From positions 682,001 through 746,000 of the forward strand of contig NZ_CP121467.1 in assembly GCF_029691405.1 (NCBI RefSeq): a DNA stretch of 64,000 bases, read 5' to 3'. The position numbers and the translations under genes are program-made. The notes beneath the pieces are model-generated. The model had not been told where the DNA came from. It made no database searches and worked only from the letters and a program-made list of their open reading frames with translations. The stretch is from Streptococcus sp. D7B5. GTDB lineage: Bacteria; Bacillota; Bacilli; Lactobacillales; Streptococcaceae. This document shows positions 58,761 to 64,000 of this stretch, in pieces. Numbering within the stretch: position 1 is the first letter of the stretch; each line of letters opens with the position of its first letter.

Positions 58761-59523
58761 CAAAATTCCACTCCGCAAGGCTAGACACCACATGAGTTGG
58801 TGCGATTGGCAGGTCCGCTACTTCTTCTGCCTTGGTAAAACCTGTCGTCACCAAGAGCGTTGGAATACCATTGTCAATCCCTGCTCGGATATCTGTCAGG
58901 TAGTTGTCCCCAACCATAAGCAATTCTTCTCTTTTCAAACCCAAGTGCTCAACCGCCTTGTCCATGATGATGGCATTCGGCTTTCCGATATAAACCGGTT
59001 TGACCCGTGTTGCCACTTCAAGCAGGGTTACCAGTGAACCAGCTCCTGGCAAGAGACCACGTTCCGTCGGGATATTGAGGTCTGGATTGGTTCCGATAAA
59101 GTGGGCACCCTTTTGAATGGCTAGAGTTGCTGTCGCAAATTTTTCATAGTCGACTTGCCAGTCCAGTCCAACTACCACATAGGCTGGGTTTTCCTTGTCT
59201 TCGACATAACCAGCTGCCTGAATGGCATCCTTGAGTCCTGCTTCTCCGATGACATAGACCGTCTTTTCCAGTCCCAAGTCATTCATATAGTCGATGGTTG
59301 CCAAAGTTGCCGTGTAGACAGTTGATAGAGGCGTGTTGATATTAAAATTCTGAGCCAACATCTCTTGAACACTCTCAGGAGTACGAGTTGTATTATTGGT
59401 CACAAAGAGATAGGGAATTTCTCTTTTTTGTAACTCATGGACAAAAGCCTCACCCGCCGGAATCCGGTCTTTTCCCTTGTAAATGGTTCCGTCTAAATCA
59501 ATTAAATAACCTTTATATGTCAT
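58750..59523 (-). CDS. HAD-IIA family sugar/nucleotide phosphatase (NagD-like)
   Basis: A 257-residue phosphatase. Nucleophile DLDGT (D9, D11), motif II in [13 protein letters not shown], lysine in [10 protein letters not shown] and acidic [10 protein letters not shown]. Probable small phosphate-ester substrate such as AMP, p-nitrophenyl phosphate-like or glycolytic side products; not decidable. It lies 6 bp after the thioesterase. Confidence 0.9.
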   Translation of the reverse strand: MTYKGYLIDLDGTIYKGKDRIPAGEAFVHELQKREIPYLFVTNNTTRTPESVQEMLAQNFNINTPLSTVYTATLATIDYMNDLGLEKTVYVIGEAGLKDAIQAAGYVEDKENPAYVVVGLDWQVDYEKFATATLAIQKGAHFIGTNPDLNIPTERGLLPGAGSLVTLLEVATRVKPVYIGKPNAIIMDKAVEHLGLKREELLMVGDNYLTDIRAGIDNGIPTLLVTTGFTKAEEVADLPIAPTHVVSSLAEWNFDEN

Positions 59524-59529
59524 CTCTCT

Positions 59530-60267
59530 TTAGTCCTTTTTTATTTCTTGCCAAGTAATCATAGCTTGGGCATTGATCTCACCATCACTGATAATCTGAT
59601 GCTTGCTTTCTAGTCCCTTGAGTTCATAAGCTGAGGCAATCATGCCACCTGGCCGCACTTCTTTGACATACTTGAGATTGATTTTCTTTGGAATATAGTT
59701 GGTTAGAAAATCGGCCCCCATGACCTCAAAAATCCAATCTAGGTATTTACTATTATTGACATGACCATTCATATCCAAATCGTAAAAACGAACATGGTAG
59801 TCTTTACTGATAGGATCTTCTAGATTTGCATACTTCGGCCCACGGATCAGTTTTTTATCAAATTCTGACTGGTAAGGCGCAACAATCTCAGGCTCGACTC
59901 CATGAACTTTTCGACTATCGCGATCCATGAGAACAAAGGTTGCCATCATGCGAATCATTTCTTGACCTGCTTCATCGTAGAGAGTGAAGCGACGATAGCA
60001 AAAGAGACGATTGTAGCTCAAGGCTTCCGTTTCAATCGTAATCTCCTCAGCAAAGCGAGGCAAACGTACCACGTCAATCTCATAATCTGTGATAATCCAG
60101 ACCAGATTGTAGCGTTCCAAGACGTCCTTGTCACTGACTCCCAGCTCAATCGATTGCATACCTGATACTTGCAGGGACAGCAAAATCACATCTGGCAGCT
60201 TGATATGACCGTTCATGTCCGCCATATCAAAAGGAATTTTCATTTTCATCTGATAAGTTAAGCCCAT
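59530..60267 (-). CDS. Acyl-ACP thioesterase
   Basis: A 245-residue double hotdog protein of the FatA/FatB-like bacterial group that releases fatty acids from acyl-ACP. N-terminal hotdog begins MGLTYQMKMKIPFDMADMNGHI. The second has VRFYDLDMNGHVNNSKYLDWIFEV, the active-site region. It begins 4 bp after hemW. In streptococci it may feed fatty acids to membrane repair. Confidence 0.9.
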   Translation of the reverse strand: MGLTYQMKMKIPFDMADMNGHIKLPDVILLSLQVSGMQSIELGVSDKDVLERYNLVWIITDYEIDVVRLPRFAEEITIETEALSYNRLFCYRRFTLYDEAGQEMIRMMATFVLMDRDSRKVHGVEPEIVAPYQSEFDKKLIRGPKYANLEDPISKDYHVRFYDLDMNGHVNNSKYLDWIFEVMGADFLTNYIPKKINLKYVKEVRPGGMIASAYELKGLESKHQIISDGEINAQAMITWQEIKKD

Positions 60268-60271
60268 TGTT

Positions 60272-61402
60272 CTACTCCAAAATAAATCGTTCTGCTACAG
60301 TGTCTCCCAGGAAGAGACCCCTCTTTGTCATTCGGACGCGATCACCATCAATCTGCATAAGACCTTGTTGAACCAAGTCTCTGATGATTTTTCCATATAG
60401 TTCATCAAAGGACCGTCCAAATTTTTCCTCAAATCGCGCCATGGAAACCCCAGATTTCTTGCGGAGTCCCAAAAACATTTCTTCTTCCATCTGCTCCTTT
60501 TGACTCAGGTGTTCTTCTGTTATCCGAGCATTTCCTGCCTCTACCGCATTGAGATAGTGGCGGATAGGACCGTGGTTTTTATAACGTACCCCGTTCACAT
60601 AACCTGACGCACCCGCACCGATACCATAATATTCAGCATTGTCCCAGTACATGAGATTGTGACGACTTTCAAAGCCAGGCTTAGAGAAATTGGAAATCTC
60701 ATAATGCTCAAAACCAGCTCGCTCAAGCTCTGTAATGATGTATTCAAACATTTCAGCTTCTAGCTCCTCCTTAGGCAGGGGCAATTTCCCTCGACGCATA
60801 CGGTTCATAAAGACCGTATGGTTTTCCAAAATCAAGCTATAAAGGCTCATATGAGGAATGTCAAGCGAGATAGCCTTAGCTACATTGTCCTTGACCTGAG
60901 CCATAGTTTGACCGGGTAGAGCATAAATCAAGTCAATGGAGATATTGTCAAAACCAGCCAATTTAAGACGGTCGATATTTTCATAAATATCCTTCTCCAA
61001 ATGACTACGCCCAATCTTTTTCAGCATTTTGTCATCAAAGGTCTGCACACCTAGAGAGACACGATTGACTGGCGACTGTTTCAAAACCGCAATCTTATCC
61101 TCGTCCAAATCTCCTGGATTGGCTTCAATGGTTAATTCTTCTAAGACCGACAAGTCCAAGTTTTTATTCAAGCCATCCAGAAGCACTTCTAATTGCGGAG
61201 CTGACAAAGCCGTTGGCGTCCCACCTCCAATGTAGAGAGTTCGCAATTTTTGGATATCATAAGAACGAAACTCTTCTAGCAGATGCTCCAAATAACTATC
61301 TACTGGTTGATTCTTGATAAAAACTTTTGAAAAGTCACAATAATAACAAATCTGTGTGCAAAAGGGAATATGCACATAGGCTGACGTTGGTTTTTTCTGC
61401 AT
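60272..61402 (-). CDS. hemW: Radical SAM heme chaperone HemW (HemN-like)
   Basis: A 376-residue radical SAM protein with the 4Fe-4S motif C15-x3-C19-x2-C22 (PFCTQICYYCDF), YIGGGTPTAL and ANPGDL. It is shorter than HemN and lacks its extra N-terminal part, so HemW is the better name than coproporphyrinogen oxidase. No ribosome binding site is visible and an extended -10 (TGGTATAAT) ends 7 nt before the ATG, so the mRNA is probably leaderless. First of a four-gene operon. Confidence 0.92.
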   Translation of the reverse strand: MQKKPTSAYVHIPFCTQICYYCDFSKVFIKNQPVDSYLEHLLEEFRSYDIQKLRTLYIGGGTPTALSAPQLEVLLDGLNKNLDLSVLEELTIEANPGDLDEDKIAVLKQSPVNRVSLGVQTFDDKMLKKIGRSHLEKDIYENIDRLKLAGFDNISIDLIYALPGQTMAQVKDNVAKAISLDIPHMSLYSLILENHTVFMNRMRRGKLPLPKEELEAEMFEYIITELERAGFEHYEISNFSKPGFESRHNLMYWDNAEYYGIGAGASGYVNGVRYKNHGPIRHYLNAVEAGNARITEEHLSQKEQMEEEMFLGLRKKSGVSMARFEEKFGRSFDELYGKIIRDLVQQGLMQIDGDRVRMTKRGLFLGDTVAERFILE

Positions 61403-61409
61403 AGTATTT

Positions 61410-61418
61410 ATTATACCA
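61410..61418 (-). promoter_or_regulatory. hemW promoter (extended -10)
   Basis: Minus-strand TGGTATAAT, 7 nt from the start codon. Confidence 0.65.
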
Positions 61419-61436
61419 CAAAGACTGGTTTCCAGA

Positions 61437-61471
61437 TAAAAATCACCATCTCCAGAACCAGAGATGGTGAT
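61437..61471 (-). terminator. hprK-lgt-DUF948-YtxH terminator
   Basis: ATCACCATCTC / GAGATGGTGAT, an 11-bp perfect stem with an 8-nt loop and TTTTT on the minus strand. Just after the YtxH stop. Confidence 0.9.
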
Positions 61472-61474
61472 GTT

Positions 61475-61873
61475 TTATTCTTCTGTAATATCAATAATAA
61501 TCTCTTCTTCGTCTTCTACGATATCTGGAGTTGCTGACTGTTCTTGCCATTGCTCCTTGAGATTGTTAAAGGTTTCTTTTGATGCTTCTGTCGCTTGTCG
61601 TGCACATGTTTTGGCTTGATCAAGGACACTGTCAAAAGTAATTTCACCAGATTCTACTTGTTCTTTTGTTTTCAGCACAAAGTCCGTTGCCTGTTCCTTC
61701 ACTTCTGTCAGTTTCTCACAGACTTGCTCTTTGGCATATTCTGGATCTTCTCTCAAATCATCTAGAAAATCTTGAGCTTGACTGCAAACTTGCTTGCCCT
61801 TGTCACTGGTTAAGAACAAGGCCAGAGCTGCACCTGAAACAGTTCCTAAAAGGATAGAGGATAGTTTTCCCAT
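61475..61873 (-). CDS. YtxH domain-containing protein
   Basis: A 132-residue protein with one N-terminal membrane helix (LSSILLGTVSGAALALFLTSDKGKQ) typical of YtxH, then a long amphipathic, coiled-coil-like region and an acidic tail (DEEEIIIDITEE). YtxH proteins are linked to stress in Bacillus; mechanism unclear. AAGGAG is present. It follows the DUF948 gene by 15 bp, a common pairing. Confidence 0.87.
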   Translation of the reverse strand: MGKLSSILLGTVSGAALALFLTSDKGKQVCSQAQDFLDDLREDPEYAKEQVCEKLTEVKEQATDFVLKTKEQVESGEITFDSVLDQAKTCARQATEASKETFNNLKEQWQEQSATPDIVEDEEEIIIDITEE

Positions 61874-61888
61874 GAGATTTCTCCTTAT

Positions 61889-62272
61889 TTATTTTTTGAA
61901 AAATTTACTTGCAACACGGAGTGCAGATAATCCAGCACCCGTCTTAAGTGTTTTTGATCCAGCTGATGAAGCTTTCTTGCTCAAGACACGCGCTTGGCTA
62001 TTGAGGTCAGATACTGACTCAGACAAGTCAGCCACCGCCGTAAAGAGTGGATCAATCGTCGCAACCTTAACATTGATATCGTCAACCAAGACATTAACTT
62101 TTACCAACAATTCATTGGTATGATGTAAAGTAACATCTACATCTGAAGACAAGGTTTTGATAGTTTTCTCCGTCTCATCAATCATTCGACCTGCTTTTTG
62201 AATGGTAATCGTCAGATAGACTAAACAAACAATCAAAGCAATGGCAACAAGAATATAAGCAACTTCTAACAT
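61889..62272 (-). CDS. DUF948 domain-containing protein
   Basis: A 127-residue membrane-anchored protein: helix 4-26 (VAYILVAIALIVCLVYLTITI), then heptad-like helices (ETEKTIKTLSSDVDVTLHHTNELLVKVNVLVDDIN). Function unknown. Its ATG abuts the lgt stop (TAAATG), with the ribosome binding site inside lgt. Confidence 0.87.
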   Translation of the reverse strand: MLEVAYILVAIALIVCLVYLTITIQKAGRMIDETEKTIKTLSSDVDVTLHHTNELLVKVNVLVDDINVKVATIDPLFTAVADLSESVSDLNSQARVLSKKASSAGSKTLKTGAGLSALRVASKFFKK

Positions 62273-63061
62273 TTAGTTTTCCTCCTCAGTATGATAGAAA
62301 GGGGCTTTCTTTCGATTTTGATAAAGTATGATAAAAATACCGAGTCCGATAAGGACAACTGATAACCATTGGGAAACTCGCAAACCAAAGAACATGAGGC
62401 TGTCTGTCCGCATCCCTTCGATAATCATACGACCAAAGCCATACCAAATCAAGTAGAAAGCAGTGATATGACCACGTCTGATTCCCTTTAATTTTCGTCT
62501 AAAAATCAGAATCAAAGCAAATCCAATCAGATTCCAAACCGACTCATATAAGAAGGTCGGCTGACGGTAGCTACCATCAATGTACATTTGGTCACGAATG
62601 AAGCCTGGCAAATAATCCAGACTATCTACTGCTGCACCGTAGGCTTCTTGGTTAAAGAAATTTCCCCAGCGGCCTAAACTTTGGGCAATCAGAACGCTCG
62701 GCGCCGCAATATCTAAAAAGTCCCAAGTATTGATGAGTTTTCTATCCGCAAAGATATAGAGTACAATAGCTCCAGCTATCAAACCACCATAAATGGCTAA
62801 ACCACCATTCCAGATGGCGATCACATCACCTGGATTTTGAAGATAGTAATCTAAGCGGAAGAGTACATAGTAAAGTCTGGCACCTAAAATTGCAATAGGA
62901 AAGGCAATTAAGATGAAATCTAGAATGTCATCTGACAAAATCTTCTTTTTAGGAGCTTCTTTCATGGCAAGATAGACTGCCAAGACCAAGCCTGCCACAA
63001 TACATAGGGCATACCAACGAATGGAAAAAGGTCCGATTTCAAATGCAACTGGATTAATCAT
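62273..63061 (-). CDS. lgt: Phosphatidylglycerol-prolipoprotein diacylglyceryl transferase
   Basis: A 262-residue seven-helix enzyme that adds diacylglycerol to lipobox cysteines. Seen: [13 protein letters not shown] (13-25), [15 protein letters not shown], the signature [13 protein letters not shown] (about 131-143) and FLYESVWNL. It serves lipoproteins such as PstS in this window. It overlaps hprK by 8 bp. Confidence 0.97.
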   Translation of the reverse strand: MINPVAFEIGPFSIRWYALCIVAGLVLAVYLAMKEAPKKKILSDDILDFILIAFPIAILGARLYYVLFRLDYYLQNPGDVIAIWNGGLAIYGGLIAGAIVLYIFADRKLINTWDFLDIAAPSVLIAQSLGRWGNFFNQEAYGAAVDSLDYLPGFIRDQMYIDGSYRQPTFLYESVWNLIGFALILIFRRKLKGIRRGHITAFYLIWYGFGRMIIEGMRTDSLMFFGLRVSQWLSVVLIGLGIFIILYQNRKKAPFYHTEEEN

Positions 63062-63989
63062 GTTTCACCTCATTTTGAGCGATCAGATTTGTCAAACGTT
63101 CTTCAAATAAACGTGTCGCATCAAAGCCCATTTCCTTAGCACGATAGTTCATTGCTGCCGCCTCAATAACAACAGAGATATTGCGTCCTGTTTTTACCGG
63201 GATGCGGATACGTGGAATAGCTACACCAGAAACTTCTAATTCTTCTGCATTGTTTCCTAGACGGTCAAAAGTCTTATGGGTATCGTAATTTTCCAAATAG
63301 ACAGCTAGTTGAACTTGTGAAGAATCTTTTACAGCACTTGCTCCATAGAGACTCATAACATCGATAATCCCAACTCCACGAATCTCAAGCAGATGCCTTA
63401 AAATTTCAGCTGGTTCTCCCCAAAGAGTCATCTCATCCTTAGAATAAATATCGACACGGTCATCCGCTACTAGACGATGGCCACGCTTCACGAGTTCTAG
63501 ACCTGTCTCACTCTTACCGATACCACTATCCCCTTGGATCAAGACTCCCATGCCATAGATATCCATCAAAACACCATGTACACTGGTACGTTTAGCTAAA
63601 CGGGAATCAAGATAACTAGATAACTCTCCAGACAAACGGCTGGTTGCTGTTCGACTGGTCAAAATCGCAATCTTACATTCTCTAGCAGCCTTCAACATTT
63701 CTTCTGGAACTACCAAACCACGAGCTACGATGACCGCTGGTGTTTCTGGCAGAAACATTTTTTTCAAAACTTGATAACGGTTTTGAGAAGGCATACTAAC
63801 CAAATAGGACCACTCCTTCATCCCCAAAAGTTGGATCCGTTCTGGAGTGTAGTAATCAAAATAGCCCGTCATTTCAAGACCAGGTCTCGTAATGTCCGCT
63901 GTGTTGATTTCTTTTTCAAGCAATTCGCCTTCGCCATATACAATATCTAGTCTGAGCTTTTCAATTACTTCTCTTACTAAAACCGACAT
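63054..63989 (-). CDS. hprK: HPr kinase/phosphorylase
   Basis: A 311-residue enzyme that phosphorylates HPr on serine and controls carbon catabolite repression through CcpA. Walker [10 protein letters not shown] at 153-161, HPrK signature [16 protein letters not shown] (about 202-217). It is complete: AGGAGG at the right window edge precedes the ATG. Heads hprK-lgt-DUF948-YtxH. Confidence 0.97.
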   Translation of the reverse strand: MSVLVREVIEKLRLDIVYGEGELLEKEINTADITRPGLEMTGYFDYYTPERIQLLGMKEWSYLVSMPSQNRYQVLKKMFLPETPAVIVARGLVVPEEMLKAARECKIAILTSRTATSRLSGELSSYLDSRLAKRTSVHGVLMDIYGMGVLIQGDSGIGKSETGLELVKRGHRLVADDRVDIYSKDEMTLWGEPAEILRHLLEIRGVGIIDVMSLYGASAVKDSSQVQLAVYLENYDTHKTFDRLGNNAEELEVSGVAIPRIRIPVKTGRNISVVIEAAAMNYRAKEMGFDATRLFEERLTNLIAQNEVKHD

Positions 63990-64000
63990 AATTTCCTCCT

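Overview
The window is chromosomal DNA of a Mitis-group Streptococcus, close to S. mitis, S. oralis or S. pneumoniae. Four things support this: a BOX repeat at 12236-12350; a choline-binding phosphorylcholine esterase; several LicD-type proteins; and a housekeeping gene order (rplJL, msrAB, thrB-hom, mecA, aro genes with a psr/lytR-type gene, alaS, potABCD, murB, pst, hprK) that I remember from pneumococcus. The assignment rests on gene content and remembered protein sequences, not on a search. Base composition is AT-rich and almost every gene lies on the minus strand.

Layout. 1-5180: the 3' part of gdhA, an acetyltransferase gene placed between gdhA and its terminator, a TetR-regulated oxidoreductase, and two lone genes (EXLDI family, DUF2268 metallopeptidase), then a gene-poor strip next to the rplL 3' end, a known integration target. 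5181-15463: rplJ-rplL with an L10-type leader, an Atz/Trz amidohydrolase, a heterodimeric ABC exporter, msrAB, hom-thrB and mecA. 15586-24535: a teichoic-acid-type cluster with a TacF-like flippase on the plus strand and, on the minus strand, LicD, a GT2 glycosyltransferase, an O-antigen-polymerase/LicD fusion, another LicD and a large Pce-like choline-binding protein. 24679-35055: an LCP-family gene and the aromatic amino acid genes (pheA, aroK, aroA, tyrA, aroC, aroB, aroE, aroD), headed by an RlmI-like methyltransferase gene. 35328-45510: a cytoplasmic alpha-amylase, a T-box-controlled LURP-alaS unit, a small membrane ORF, and murB-potABCD. 45622-54961: a YhfC-type protease, acetolactate decarboxylase, a divergent MocR-like regulator, an amino-acid binding lipoprotein, a Nudix hydrolase and pstSCAB1B2-phoU. 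55174-63989: an rRNA methyltransferase, suhB, UPF0223, spx, a hemW operon, and hprK-lgt-DUF948-YtxH.

How the parts connect. Much of the window serves the envelope: MurB (peptidoglycan), Lgt (lipoproteins such as PstS and the amino-acid binding protein), an LCP transferase beside the teichoic cluster, and a Pce homolog that would edit phosphocholine on the same polymer. The aromatic genes form a near-complete route from DAHP to the prephenate branch products. Several control sites can be read: a TetR operator, an alanine T-box, a LacI/MalR-type operator over the amylase -35, a divergent palindrome at budA, and two promoters whose -10 lies only 7 nt from the start codon, which predicts leaderless mRNAs for the rlmI-like gene and hemW.

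The most unusual material is the 15.6-24.5 kb cluster, with its polymerase/LicD fusion and its esterase carrying about 21 choline-binding repeats. Other points worth following are the duplicated gdhA end around the acetyltransferase gene, the MocR-like regulator lacking its PLP lysine, and a small ORF preceded by a perfect competence (ComX) box.
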